A DNA stretch of 64,000 bases from Vibrionales bacterium SWAT-3 (GCA_000169995.1 AAZW01000015.1:1-64000), one strand, 5' to 3'. Positions 46,183-56,654 are shown, counted from the stretch's first letter. The notes: generated from the letters alone by a model not told the origin. Translations and numbers: made by a program.

Positions 46183-49100
46183 ATGCTTTCTATCAGTCCA
46201 CTTAAATCCGCCTCTGGCGCAGCCAAATACTACCTTAATGAAGAAACCCCCAAAGACCTACCAGACGTCTCTTTAGAAAAAAACGCGGGCGATAACTATT
46301 ACCTCAAGGAAAAAGACCAGGGAGAAAACACCTTCTGGCATGGCAAGCTGGCCATCGAAGCGGGACTGGCGGGTAAACCCGTAGAGCAAGCCACCCTAGA
46401 ATCGGTGCTCTCTGGCAACCTTGGGGATGAAACCATTAAAGGGAAACGGGAAAAACACAAATCTGGCTTCGACCTGACGTTTTCTGCGCCTAAATCCCTC
46501 AGCGTTCTTGCACTTATTGGCGGAGATAACCGCCTCATTGAAGCGCACAATAACGCCGTGAAGTTCGCCTTAACAGAGCTTGAGAAAGACGTAGCACAAG
46601 TCAAAATCACCCATGAAAAAGGCGTTCAAGAATACGAAAATACGGATTCGATGCTATTTGCGGTCGTGCGCCACAAGACCAGCCGTGAAAACGACGTGCA
46701 AGTGCACTCGCACGCTCTAGCCGCTAACATGACGCGCGATAAAGAAGGGGACTTACGCGCTTTATCAACCAGCCTAAAACAAAAAGGGGGCGTGATTAAC
46801 GGTACAGGCGAGCGCATTTACAACTTCCAAAAATACTACGGTATCTTGTACCAGAGTCAATTGGCTAAAGATGCACAAACACTGGGTTACTCTACGCGAG
46901 GCGTCGGTAACGGTCAGTTCGAAATCAGCGGGGTCCCTCAACCCATTCTTGATGCGTCATCCACTCGCAAACAACAAATTGATCAACGCACACTCGATTT
47001 AGGCTTTGATTCCCGCGCGGCAAAAGACGTGGCGAACCTCGATACTCGTAAAAGCAAAACCTACCAGACCAGTGACAGCCTCAACAAACAGTGGCAAAGC
47101 ACCGTAAAAGAACAAGGGTATGAGCCGGCTCAACTTGTCACCATGGCACAACAAGTGAAGGAAGCGCAAAATACCCCGCCACTCGGTGAAACCAAAGCCG
47201 CCATCAGCAGAGCCATTGACCATCTAGGGCAATACAGCACCGCGTTACACCTAGAAAAAATCATTGAACTCACCGCCTCAGAGTTCACCAAAAGCGACGT
47301 GCAACTCAACGCCCTTGATATCAAAAAAGTCGCGGATGAAATGATTAAACAGGGCGACTTGATAGGGCTCAGTCAAAAAGGGCAATACACCACCAAAGGC
47401 TTGATTGATAACGAACAAGCGCTTATCGACAGCACCCAAGGTCGGGCGCATCACATGCGCACCCACGTTGAATCTAACACGCTCAACAAGCTCGTTATCC
47501 CTGAAAACCAGCAGCGCCTATTGACCGAGCTTTATCACTCCACTAAACAGTTCCATGTGGTCAATGTACACGGCTCATCACAGGGTATTGCGCAACAGCT
47601 ACTTAATGTAGGCAATCACAGTGGTAAACGCGTCCAATTGGTATCTCAAAGCGTGAAAGCTAAGACTGAAGGCATGGAGAGCGTACAGCGCAACAGTCAA
47701 ACACTCAGCGCATGGATAGCCCATACCTTTTCACCAGAGCAGCGCCGCACCACCCATAGCTTACTGCAAAGTGATACACCGCTGACCAATAAAGACATCT
47801 TGCTCATCGATGACGCCAACAAGATGAACACCAAGGAACTGTTAGATCTTACCGCCAAGGCGAAGCAATCCAACGCCAAAATGGTGATGTTAAACCGCGT
47901 ATCAAGCCGTCAGGGGTTTAAAGCCAATAACGCTATCTCGCTGTATCAAAAGGGTAATGTGGAGAATCATTCCTGGGTGAACAGTAAACCCATCAACACC
48001 GACGTAAGGCTACATGACAGCGACACTGAGAGGATAGCACGCGTTTACGCTGACTTGCCTGATAAAGCCAATACTCAAGTGATCGCCACCTCAGGCATTG
48101 AACAACGGCGATTAACTGAAGCCATTCGGAACAGGCTCAAAAATACCGGCACCCTCGCAAGACACGAAACCACCCTATTCACTCAAACGCCTCACTACCT
48201 CTCCAAAGCGCAACACCCCCTCGTTCAACACTACAAACCAGGCATGACACTCACCCATTGGGAGAAAAGCAAACCTCATAGTTTTGTCATCGCCAGTATC
48301 GATAAAGAGAGCAACACCATGACCGCACTCAGCAAACGCGATGGACAGTCACGCACCTTTGACCCGTCCAGTCGCGCCTTTAAGCACATGAAGATGCAAA
48401 TCAATAAACCGCAAAGTCTCAACATCGCCCAAGGCGAACGTCTTCGAACGCTAGGCAAACACTTCCCTGCTGGCTTGGACGCGAACCAAAGCTACCTTGT
48501 CACTCACCTTGACAAAGAAAGCCTCACGCTTGAGAGCAAAGGGAAAACTCAGCGCCTGAGCTTAGACAGCTTAAAAGGCGCACCGCTGCAATACGACTAC
48601 GTACGTAGTGCCAGTCATATCGAGAAAAAAGCCCATACCCTACTCTCAGGAAAAGCGTTTACCCTCTCCAAACCCCTGTTAAATGACCTAACCGAAAAAA
48701 CAGACCGCCTTGATATCTTCACGGATAAACCAGACAAAGCCCAAAGCGCACTCGAAAAAGAACAGGTCTCCCCTTCGGCAATTGAGCGAGTGCTGCAGAC
48801 GCAAAATGTCAACGACCGCTACCTCAGTGAAACAACCCAAGCCTTGTTAAAACAAGATGTTGGCCAAGCCCTATCTGCACTCGCGCAAGCGCAACACGCC
48901 CCACTCATTGAGAAAGCAGTCAGCTTTGCCCTTAACCACCTCTCAGAGCGAGAAGCGGCATTTAGCCAAAAAGCGTTAGTCGTGAAAGCGGTGCGCTACG
49001 CCTTTGAAGAAGCCGGTGGCTCTGTTACTAAAGAGCAGGTTGAAACAGAGCTAACGAAACGCAGCGACACCCTCTCTGCAGAGTACAGTGACGGCACTCG

Positions 49101-51948
49101 CTGGACGACGCACGCTGCGCTAGAAACTGAAAAGCGCATCTTGCAAAACATCGATGATGGTAAAGGCCAACATAAACCTTTTGCGACGCCTAAACAGGTG
49201 CAAGACTTTCTCGATACCAAGCCTAGCCTAACCCAAGGGCAAAAGGACGCCATCACCCTCATCTCAACCACCAAGGACAGCTTTGTGGCCATCCAAGGCT
49301 TAGCCGGCACCGGTAAGTCCACCATGCTTGAATCCAACATTGAACTTATCCAGTTAGTGAAAGAAGCCAGCCAGCAACCAGAGCAAAACGTCATGGGTCT
49401 TGCGCCAACACACGCGGCTGTAGCAGAGCTCGAAAACAAAGGCGTTAAAGCGCAAACGTTGGAGAGCTTGCTGTCCGACATTCGCCAGAAAAATCGACAA
49501 GCCAGCGACTACCAACACACGCTCTTCTTTCTCGATGAAAGCTCAATGGTCAGCAATAAGCAAGCCGACGAGTTCACCGCACTAATAAATCTCAGTCAAT
49601 CCAAAACAGCCCTACTGGGCGATAAAGAGCAGCTGTTATCCCTCAGTGCCGGTAAGCCTTTTGAACTTGCCATGAGTCAAGGTCGCATCGAAACCGCTTA
49701 CATGACCGATATGGTGCGTCCACAAAATGATACCTTGCACAATGCACAGCAAAATACCATTGATAAACAGCCACAAAGCGCTCTGGACAAACTTCAACGC
49801 CAAGCGCCTGACACTCAAGACAATAACCAACATGTGATTTCCACGCTGGATGAAAACGATAAAAACCGACGCAAAGCGCAGCTGACCGCCACCGAAAAGC
49901 TGCCCTACGTTGTGGCAAAGGATTATCTAGAGCGCACCCCAGAAACCAGGGAAAACACGCTTATCATCGCTTACACCAACCAGGAGCGTGACACCATCAC
50001 CAACTACATCCGTGTCGGGTTGATGAAAAATAATGACATTGGCAAAGAAAATATCATGGCAACCAGACTGCGCTCTATCGGGGCAACCGGAGAAGAACTC
50101 ACCACCATGATGCCTTATCAAAAGGGCTTGGTACTGAGCACTAAACGAGGCGAGTACGCCACGATTACCCATGTGGATTCAGAGCATGGCGTAGTAACAC
50201 TTCAAGACGCGAGTACAGGTAAGACAAGACCGTTCTTACCGCGTAACCGTGACCACCGTTTCACCACACTGTTCTCTGCGTCAGAAAAGCCACTCTCAAC
50301 GGGCGATAAAATCATCACCCGCTTTACCGATAAAGACCGCGGTATCAAAGCCAACGTCGAATACCGCATCACGCAAGCCAATGAGGAAGGCATCAAAGCG
50401 CAATCCAAAACAGGGCAAACGCTCACCATTCACCCCAACGAGCTTAAAGATGGGCATTGGGACTACGCTTACAGTCGAACTGCAGACATGGCACAAGGGG
50501 CCTCCTATCCCCACGTCATTACCGCGATACAAAGCAAAGCCGCACTGACGAACCTGAGACGGGCTGGTATCGATGTCACCCGTGCCAGCCAGCACATCCG
50601 ACTCTATACCGACAACACAAAACAACTGGTCAAAAGCTGGTTATCCAAAGAAAGTCATAAAGCCAGTGCGATAGAAACCCTCAGCCAAATCCCACCCAAG
50701 GACACCACCTACTTTAACCGTAATGCTCTGCCTCATGAGGACGTCCGATTCCAAAATAAAAGCGGTGACTTTGACTACAACAAATTTAGGGAGCACATCA
50801 ATACGCAACTACCCAAATACACCGAAAGTCTCGCCGTTCAGTTATTAGGCCAGCCGAATCAATCTAAATCAGACCGTGATTACTTAACCTTTGGCCTTGG
50901 CCAATCCGCCACCAAAATCACCCTGACCGGAGCGTACCGTGGTTATTTTAAAGACTACACGACAGGCGAAAAAGGCACATTAATTAACCTGATTATGAAC
51001 CATAAGGCAATAAGCTACAAAGAGGCCATGAATGAAGCACACAAGATGCTCAACGAACCAGAAAAATACCAACTGGAGGAAAACAGCAAACATGAAAAAT
51101 TACTGAGCACCACTCCAAGGCATATTGCGCAGTTTGAAGAAAGGGCTAGAGATTATATCAATCAAAGCTTACCGATGGATAACACACTGGCGCAAACGTA
51201 CTTAAACAAGCTTGGTGTGAATAACATTGAAAATCACCATGTTAAATTTCACCCTGCGGTGTATTCATCCGAAGACAAATCCTTTCACCCTGCGATGCTA
51301 ACCAACATCCACAATAAAGAAGGTGAAACCAAAGCCATTGAAGTGACCTATTTAGACACCCAAGGAAATAAAGATACCTCCCTAGATATCAATCCAAGAA
51401 CCTTAGGCACAAAGTCCAAGCAATTAACCCATTTCCATCAAGGAGAGAATTTAAACACCACCATCATCAGTACCTCAATTGAACACTCGTTTTTAATTCG
51501 AGACCAAACCCAAGGACAGATTGATATTATCAACGTCAATCACAAGAACGACATTCAAAACATCTCCACCGATGAACTGAGACAGAACATCATTATTGTA
51601 TTAAATCATGGCAATCACGATTTAAACCCGAACAACATTGAAAAAATCGTCGAGAACTTTAATGGCCGAGACATTCAATTCATGCCAGATGATAACCTAA
51701 AAGATGACATCAAATCGTGCATTGATAAGTTAGAGAGGGATAACAGCGCGCATGATATTGAATTAAGTGAAGCACACTCTTCTCATCAAGAGAATGAATT
51801 AGACACACTCAACTATAATGAGAAAAAAGAACTCGACAGCCAATCACTCGAACACTTTGAGCCAAAAGAATATTCCCCTCAGCAAGAGATGGAATTTAAT
51901 CAATCAGAGAAAGTGAGCCATTGGGAAGACAGAGAAATCGACAGATAG
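46183..51948 (+). CDS. traI: Conjugative relaxase-helicase TraI (MOB-F)
   Basis: A 1921-aa enzyme that nicks oriT, stays linked to the strand and unwinds it. The TrwC/TraI relaxase domain (1-300) has catalytic Tyr16/Tyr17 and the metal triad H164, H175, H177 (VHSHALAAN). A vestigial helicase-like region (about 490-680) precedes the active RecD-like helicase with Walker A GLAGTGKST (K1045) and Walker B LFFLDESSMV. F TraI is 1756 aa; the extra C-terminal portion (about 1525-1921) resembles the primase-like/Toprim-associated tail of some relaxases. The ATG at 46183 has GAGGA eight bases upstream and puts the Tyr pair at the canonical position; the frame is open upstream. Confidence 0.93.
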   Translation: MLSISPLKSASGAAKYYLNEETPKDLPDVSLEKNAGDNYYLKEKDQGENTFWHGKLAIEAGLAGKPVEQATLESVLSGNLGDETIKGKREKHKSGFDLTFSAPKSLSVLALIGGDNRLIEAHNNAVKFALTELEKDVAQVKITHEKGVQEYENTDSMLFAVVRHKTSRENDVQVHSHALAANMTRDKEGDLRALSTSLKQKGGVINGTGERIYNFQKYYGILYQSQLAKDAQTLGYSTRGVGNGQFEISGVPQPILDASSTRKQQIDQRTLDLGFDSRAAKDVANLDTRKSKTYQTSDSLNKQWQSTVKEQGYEPAQLVTMAQQVKEAQNTPPLGETKAAISRAIDHLGQYSTALHLEKIIELTASEFTKSDVQLNALDIKKVADEMIKQGDLIGLSQKGQYTTKGLIDNEQALIDSTQGRAHHMRTHVESNTLNKLVIPENQQRLLTELYHSTKQFHVVNVHGSSQGIAQQLLNVGNHSGKRVQLVSQSVKAKTEGMESVQRNSQTLSAWIAHTFSPEQRRTTHSLLQSDTPLTNKDILLIDDANKMNTKELLDLTAKAKQSNAKMVMLNRVSSRQGFKANNAISLYQKGNVENHSWVNSKPINTDVRLHDSDTERIARVYADLPDKANTQVIATSGIEQRRLTEAIRNRLKNTGTLARHETTLFTQTPHYLSKAQHPLVQHYKPGMTLTHWEKSKPHSFVIASIDKESNTMTALSKRDGQSRTFDPSSRAFKHMKMQINKPQSLNIAQGERLRTLGKHFPAGLDANQSYLVTHLDKESLTLESKGKTQRLSLDSLKGAPLQYDYVRSASHIEKKAHTLLSGKAFTLSKPLLNDLTEKTDRLDIFTDKPDKAQSALEKEQVSPSAIERVLQTQNVNDRYLSETTQALLKQDVGQALSALAQAQHAPLIEKAVSFALNHLSEREAAFSQKALVVKAVRYAFEEAGGSVTKEQVETELTKRSDTLSAEYSDGTRWTTHAALETEKRILQNIDDGKGQHKPFATPKQVQDFLDTKPSLTQGQKDAITLISTTKDSFVAIQGLAGTGKSTMLESNIELIQLVKEASQQPEQNVMGLAPTHAAVAELENKGVKAQTLESLLSDIRQKNRQASDYQHTLFFLDESSMVSNKQADEFTALINLSQSKTALLGDKEQLLSLSAGKPFELAMSQGRIETAYMTDMVRPQNDTLHNAQQNTIDKQPQSALDKLQRQAPDTQDNNQHVISTLDENDKNRRKAQLTATEKLPYVVAKDYLERTPETRENTLIIAYTNQERDTITNYIRVGLMKNNDIGKENIMATRLRSIGATGEELTTMMPYQKGLVLSTKRGEYATITHVDSEHGVVTLQDASTGKTRPFLPRNRDHRFTTLFSASEKPLSTGDKIITRFTDKDRGIKANVEYRITQANEEGIKAQSKTGQTLTIHPNELKDGHWDYAYSRTADMAQGASYPHVITAIQSKAALTNLRRAGIDVTRASQHIRLYTDNTKQLVKSWLSKESHKASAIETLSQIPPKDTTYFNRNALPHEDVRFQNKSGDFDYNKFREHINTQLPKYTESLAVQLLGQPNQSKSDRDYLTFGLGQSATKITLTGAYRGYFKDYTTGEKGTLINLIMNHKAISYKEAMNEAHKMLNEPEKYQLEENSKHEKLLSTTPRHIAQFEERARDYINQSLPMDNTLAQTYLNKLGVNNIENHHVKFHPAVYSSEDKSFHPAMLTNIHNKEGETKAIEVTYLDTQGNKDTSLDINPRTLGTKSKQLTHFHQGENLNTTIISTSIEHSFLIRDQTQGQIDIINVNHKNDIQNISTDELRQNIIIVLNHGNHDLNPNNIEKIVENFNGRDIQFMPDDNLKDDIKSCIDKLERDNSAHDIELSEAHSSHQENELDTLNYNEKKELDSQSLEHFEPKEYSPQQEMEFNQSEKVSHWEDREIDR

Positions 51949-51961
51949 TTAGAGCGATAAT

Positions 51962-51992
51962 AAAAGGGTAGCCATTGGCTACCCTTTTTTTT
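51962..51992. terminator. Terminator after traI
   Basis: AAAAGGGTAGCC-ATT-GGCTACCCTTTT with a further run of T: a 12-bp perfect stem and 3-nt loop. It ends traI and, on the other strand, the 119-aa gene, whose stop codon lies in the stem. Confidence 0.88.
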
Positions 51993-52338
51993 CGCCTGCA
52001 AGATAAGCATCCACTTTTTTATCCACATCAGCGGAAACCAAATTACGCATTTCTACTGCATCTCTTTTATTTTCATGGAACGCGACACCATCAAAACTTT
52101 GTGTGTGGGTTAAATTACCCGTCCCTTGGATCATCCTGATCCGTCGATACATCTCTTCCATCAACTCGCGGTTAGACGGCCGAGTCTCTTCCTGAGCGTT
52201 CAGTTTAATCTTCAATGCCAGTGTGAGAAGTTGCCTGACAGCTTCCGCATCACCCAACTTTTCTCTGTCTCTGAACGTCTTAAAATCTTGCTCCAATTCA
52301 CCCCGAATATAACTCTGTACAGAAAAAGCTTTCGCCAT
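51979..52338 (-). CDS. Small DNA-binding-like protein next to traI
   Basis: A 119-aa charged protein. The N-terminus (FSVQSYIRGELEQDFKTFRDREKLGDAEAVRQLLTLALKIKL) has the strand-helix-helix pattern of ribbon-helix-helix proteins such as TraY/TraM-type relaxosome factors or plasmid repressors. The rest is helical and polar. It converges on traI and shares its terminator. An ISAs1 element begins about 65 bp before its start, possibly displacing its promoter. Confidence 0.6.
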   Translation of the reverse strand: MAKAFSVQSYIRGELEQDFKTFRDREKLGDAEAVRQLLTLALKIKLNAQEETRPSNRELMEEMYRRIRMIQGTGNLTHTQSFDGVAFHENKRDAVEMRNLVSADVDKKVDAYLAGEKKG

Positions 52339-52403
52339 AATCCCACCATCCTCTCAAGGGCGGGATCGAACTTTAACCATTGAAAATAATGGATTTATTT
52401 TAC

Positions 52404-53588
52404 AGGGAACTTTTTTAGATAATCACGATCTGATCATGAAGTAAAAAAACATGAGAAATTCGCACATGATTATCATTGAGCAACTTAAAAAAGTGAAAGA
52501 TACCCGTTCGCACATCAATCAAGTTTATCCTGTTATGGAAGTCGCTTTCGTGGTCATAACAGCCATGATTTGTGGTCAAAATAAATGGACAGAGATTAAG
52601 GATTTCGGTGAAGGAAATATCGAGTGGTTACGTGAGTATTTCCCCTACGAAAATGGTCTTCCCACTCGACATAATATAGCTGCGATCATGAGATCCGTTG
52701 TGCCAGAGACGCTATTGGAAGCTATGGTGGGCTGGGTCAATTTGCACAGAGAGAAGCATGCTCAGCCTATAATCAGTGTTGATGGGAAGGTTCTAAAAGG
52801 GGCAAAAGCAAGCAAACAACAGCACCCCCTCTATATGGTTTCGGCATTTGATGTAGACGAGGGTTTGACTCTCACACACCAACCTTGTGACGGCAAAGGT
52901 ATGGAGCTGCTAGCAATAAGAAACATGCTAGACGCTTTAGATATCAAAGGATGTTTATTAACTGCTGATGCCCTGCATTGTCAGGTTGAAACACTGAATA
53001 AAGTAGTTGATAAAGGTGGAGATATCCTAGTACAAGTTAAACTGAATCAACCAAGTTTATTAGCAGAAATTGATGTGCAATTCCAAGACTATTGGGCTTT
53101 GCCTGAAGATAAACAGGAATCATACATCACGGAAGAGAAAGGGCATGGTAGAAAAGAGGTTCGTGAGGTTTACGTGCTTCCTGCAGCCTTCAGCGAAGCA
53201 CTCAGACAGAAGTGGTGTCTCGTAAAAAGCATTGTTGCAGTGGTAAGAGATAGGAGTGTCAAAGGGAAAGGAAGTTATGAAACCTCGTACTATATTTGCA
53301 CAGACCATTTATCTTTAGAGTTAGCCTCAAAGGCAACAAGAAAGCATTGGCATATTGAGAATCAGCAGCACTGGGCGTTGGACGTAATTTTCAAAGAAGA
53401 CGAGCAGCGAATTTACGCTGGGGATTCAGCGTTGAATATGGCTTGTTGTCGTCGCTTTGTGCAGAACCTATTTAGAAAATCAGAGGGTAACTTGTCTGTA
53501 CCAAGAAAGATGAACCAAGCCGCATGGAATAAAGATTACAGGGAAAAAGTTCTTTTTACATCAGATTAACAAAGTATATTCGCGCCCT
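52404..53588 (+). mobile_element. ISAs1-family element (ends approximate)
   Basis: It contains an intact ISAs1-type transposase gene. The ends are placed from a weak inverted repeat: AGGG about 24 nt before ATCTGAT on the left (52404), and the matching CCCT on the right at 53585-53588. No target duplication was found, so the boundaries may be off by some bases or one end may be altered. Confidence 0.6.
52451..53569 (+). CDS. ISAs1-family transposase
   Basis: A 372-aa DDE transposase. The N-terminal DUF4338-like block has VAFVVITAMICGQNKWTEI. The catalytic region has ISVDGKVLKGAK (Asp), LLTADALHCQ (Asp) and the C-terminal RKHWHIENQQHWALDVIFKED (Glu), all standard for ISAs1 enzymes. The frame is uninterrupted. 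Confidence 0.92.
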   Translation: MRNSHMIIIEQLKKVKDTRSHINQVYPVMEVAFVVITAMICGQNKWTEIKDFGEGNIEWLREYFPYENGLPTRHNIAAIMRSVVPETLLEAMVGWVNLHREKHAQPIISVDGKVLKGAKASKQQHPLYMVSAFDVDEGLTLTHQPCDGKGMELLAIRNMLDALDIKGCLLTADALHCQVETLNKVVDKGGDILVQVKLNQPSLLAEIDVQFQDYWALPEDKQESYITEEKGHGRKEVREVYVLPAAFSEALRQKWCLVKSIVAVVRDRSVKGKGSYETSYYICTDHLSLELASKATRKHWHIENQQHWALDVIFKEDEQRIYAGDSALNMACCRRFVQNLFRKSEGNLSVPRKMNQAAWNKDYREKVLFTSD

Positions 53589-54606
53589 TCCATCCTCTCT
53601 TAGATCCACCTCTAAACAAAACTTTAACCATACATTACAATTACATCACATGTAAATTACATTTTCACAAAGAAGTTCATTATTTATCATTAAAAACATT
53701 GAGTTAATTACTAATAAATCACTAGTACATCACTTTCACTTTAAACAAGCTCTCAGCCCTTTTTCGAAAAGGGATTAAGTACAATTGATGCATTTATGAT
53801 GTAAATCTACATTGGATTTCGGCGGCTAATTAGTTGAGATTTTGAAAATTTTCCCCCACTATTTTAATTCTTTCAATTTACAAATTAAATTATTGATTGT
53901 ATTGGTTTTATGTTTTCTTCAGACAACCATTTAAATCGTTTTCGATTTAGCGTGGTGTGTGGTGAATAATTGAAAATACAGGGGCATCTTGGGAACGCTT
54001 GCCAATTAGTCTTTGTTTTCGCTAAGAGACTAAATTATCGATGAAAAACGCCCCTATTGAAAGGGGTTGGGGTGTAGATTTGACCACACTGTTTTTACAT
54101 TAACGCCAAGTTACTCTTATACAGGGGCACTTTCACCCCAAAAATACAGGCTAGAAATGAAAAAATTCTAGAACGCACCATCGCATCAAACCAATCAAAT
54201 ATCCTTTATATACTGGATGCATTTCGTGAACAGTATCTAATTCTGATTTTCATTATAAACCCTTAACAAATATAAATTAAATGTAAATTATTAGCTCTTA
54301 GCCTTTGTGTTAACTAATTTTGAATTTTGTTAGCTTATAAAATATAGAATTATATAAAATAAGAATACGTAACTATCTACTTACTCTGGCAATCAGTGAC
54401 AAAACAATAAGGGAATTCGTCATGGGAAGACAAATAAAACTATTTTCACTGAAGAGAAAAGGAGCAGCAGTCCCTAAAGTAAACATAATTAGTATCAAAT
54501 CAACTTTCTCATGAGGACGAAGCTTCTGGGTTTAAAGATACTTAATTTCAATTAATTTTAGTCGTTAAAATTATGGTTTTTCTTATAAAAAAAAGATTGC
54601 GTTGCT
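53589..54606. other. AT-rich intergenic region
   Basis: About 1 kb with no supported gene. A 30-codon frame starting at 54422 has a fair ribosome site (AAGGGAA) but no recognisable product. An orphan terminator-like hairpin on the minus strand lies at 54044-54068. The rest may be the long leader of the DUF1127-type gene at 54607. Confidence 0.4.
54044..54068 (-). terminator. Orphan terminator-like hairpin
   Basis: On the minus strand: CCCC-TTTCAATA-GGGG followed by CGTTTTT. No minus-strand gene now ends at it, suggesting a lost or displaced upstream gene. Confidence 0.55.
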
Positions 54607-54776
54607 ATGAAAAATGAAAAGTCAGTGAAAACTGAAAACAATTCAAAAAAATCGAAGTTTAGAGACTATTTACGCTATCTGAGGATTAAGTTTAAAAGGT
54701 ATAATTTTAAAAGTGGAAAAAATAAAAATGCATCTCTCGATGTGAGACACCTTTCTGACCATTTAAAAAAAGACAT

Positions 54777-56081
54777 GACCCTGTAAATAATTCTGTGTAA
54801 CTGTCGGGGTTACATATATTCAGTTAATCGGTCTTCGAACATAATCATAAAGCGGTTCAGGGCTTGTCGCCAGTTTCTAATTGGCATCGTCCATCTTTTG
54901 GAGGCATCCTGGATCGCTAAGAAGATCACCTTCCTTGCCGACTCATCAGTCGGGAACAGCTTACGCTTTTTAATCGCCTTTCTAATAACACTATTAAGTG
55001 ATTCTATGGCATTAGTCGTATAAATTGCTCGCCTAATATCTTCTGGGTAGTTGAAGAGCGTATTCAGGTTAGCCCAGTGAGCTGTCCAAGAGCGGCTGAT
55101 CTGAGGGTATTTGTCATCCCATTTATCTGAAAACTGCTCTAGCGCTAGCAAGGCTTCATCTTCTGTCTTCGATTGATAGATCTTCTTAAGATCGGCAGTC
55201 ACAGATTTATAATCTTTCCAAGGTACATACCTAACTGAGTTTCTCACCATATGGACGATACAGAGCTGGATTTGAGTATTCGGGAATGCGGCATTAATGG
55301 CATCAGGAAAGCCCTTCAGACCATCGACACATGCAATGAGAATGTCTTTTACTCCGCGGTTTTGTAGCTCTGTTAGCACAGCAAGCCAGAACTTGGCACC
55401 TTCCGTCTCTGACAGCCACATGCCAAGCAGTTCTTTTTGACCCTCCATGTTCACGCCTAGCGCAAGATAAACAGCTTTGTTGATGACTTGTTTATCTTGC
55501 CTGATTTTAACGACAATGCAGTCGAGATAAACGATTGGATAGACCTCATCTAGTGGGCGAGATTGCCATTCAACAACCTGCTCTAGAACAGAGTCTGTCA
55601 CCTTAGATATGAGGGTTGGTGAGACATCCGCATCGTACATTTCCTTGAATGTGGCTACGATTTCTCGGGTAGTCATGCCTTTAGCATAGAGGCTTAAGAT
55701 TTTGTCATCCATCGACTGGAAGCGAGTTTGGTGCTTGCGAACCAGCTTTGGTTCAAAGCTTGACTCACGGTCACGAGGAACGTCTATCGGCACTTCACCA
55801 TCATCAGTGATAATTGACTTGCTGGTATACCCATTACGTGAGTTGGAGCTGGGTTTTGGGGAGTGTTTTTCGTAGCCAAGGTGCTCATCAAGCTCAACAT
55901 TCAATGCTGTCTCAACAGTCACCTTGGTTAACATTTTGCGGAAGTCATCAAGATCAGATTCTGTCTTAATTGATTTAGCTGCTTCACGAGCAAAAGCTTC
56001 AAGTGCTTTCTTATCCATACTATCCATCCTTAGCCTTTAAGGCTTAAGTCTAGACAGTTACACAGAATTTAGGACAGTCTC
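54777..56081 (-). mobile_element. IS256-family element
   Basis: A complete 1305-bp element. The 29-bp imperfect terminal inverted repeats share TTCTGTGTAACTGTC at the inner side. The 8-bp duplication AAAGACAT flanks it at 54769-54776 and 56082-56089. The insertion splits a small DUF1127-like gene. Confidence 0.92.
54810..56027 (-). CDS. IS256-family transposase
   Basis: A 405-aa mutator-type DDE transposase. The catalytic region has VYLDCIVVKIRQD (Asp), IACVDGLKGFPDAI (Asp) and YTTNAIESLNSVIRK (Glu), plus the IQLCIVHMVRNS motif characteristic of the family. The frame is intact, so the element may be active. Confidence 0.94.
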   Translation of the reverse strand: MDSMDKKALEAFAREAAKSIKTESDLDDFRKMLTKVTVETALNVELDEHLGYEKHSPKPSSNSRNGYTSKSIITDDGEVPIDVPRDRESSFEPKLVRKHQTRFQSMDDKILSLYAKGMTTREIVATFKEMYDADVSPTLISKVTDSVLEQVVEWQSRPLDEVYPIVYLDCIVVKIRQDKQVINKAVYLALGVNMEGQKELLGMWLSETEGAKFWLAVLTELQNRGVKDILIACVDGLKGFPDAINAAFPNTQIQLCIVHMVRNSVRYVPWKDYKSVTADLKKIYQSKTEDEALLALEQFSDKWDDKYPQISRSWTAHWANLNTLFNYPEDIRRAIYTTNAIESLNSVIRKAIKKRKLFPTDESARKVIFLAIQDASKRWTMPIRNWRQALNRFMIMFEDRLTEYM

Positions 56082-56114
56082 AAAGACATTGGTATATATG
56101 ATAAAGACCACTAA

Positions 56115-56654
56115 CATCATTAATATCTCTTCGTCCTCTTGTCTTACTCGTTGTGTCACAAAGTTTAGTTACACTACATGCGCACTGATTTTTAGAGGCA
56201 ATTAGGCTGCTGTATGCAAAATGTCTCCCAAGAAGATAATCCTTCAGGATTATTGAGCTGTCCATTTTAATTATCGACCATAGTTCCACTCCTACAAGGA
56301 TGGAACTAGCTTCCTCATCAGGTTTCCATTCCGGGCACTGATACATCTTACCTTGCTTGCCAGTGACTTTGCTCAACGATTAGACAATGGTCAATATTGT
56401 GTAGAGACAGATAGAAAAGGAGTACTTCTTTGATTTCATCATCAATGCTACAGGAATACGACGTTCACTCGATAGAAGCAATCCGGTACTTGATAGCCTG
56501 CCAAGTCAGAAACTGGTGATATTCAAATGGGCTTGTATGCTCTTGGACAGATAACTTGTAGTGATTTTTACATAGTCAACAACATAGATATGATTAATAA
56601 CCAAATCTCCACTTTATTGTCATCTTTCAAGCTGAACAAAGGGGAAACCAAAAC
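56115..56654. other. Intergenic region before the AbrB-family gene
   Basis: About 540 bp without a supported gene. A short plus-strand frame ending near 56517 (MLQEYDVHSIEAIRYLIACQ...) could be the tail of a lost gene. A 98-codon minus-strand frame running into the IS256 end is rejected. Confidence 0.35.

Larger units (their letters stand above)
54607..56114 (+). pseudogene. DUF1127-like small protein gene split by IS256
   Basis: The 5' part (54607-54776) encodes MKNEKSVKTENNSKKSKFRD and on to HLSDHLKKD. After removing the IS256-family element and one copy of its 8-bp duplication, the frame continues at 56090 to give DIGIYDKDH and a stop at 56114, 64 aa in all. The C-terminal pattern L...LKKDIGI..KD matches DUF1127, small basic proteins often involved in RNA or phosphate/stress regulation. 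As it stands the gene ends early inside the IS. Confidence 0.7.

Noticed and set aside
56080..56376. 98-codon minus-strand frame
   Set aside because: It runs into the IS256 inverted repeat and its target duplication, lacks a ribosome site, and opposes the split DUF1127-like gene.
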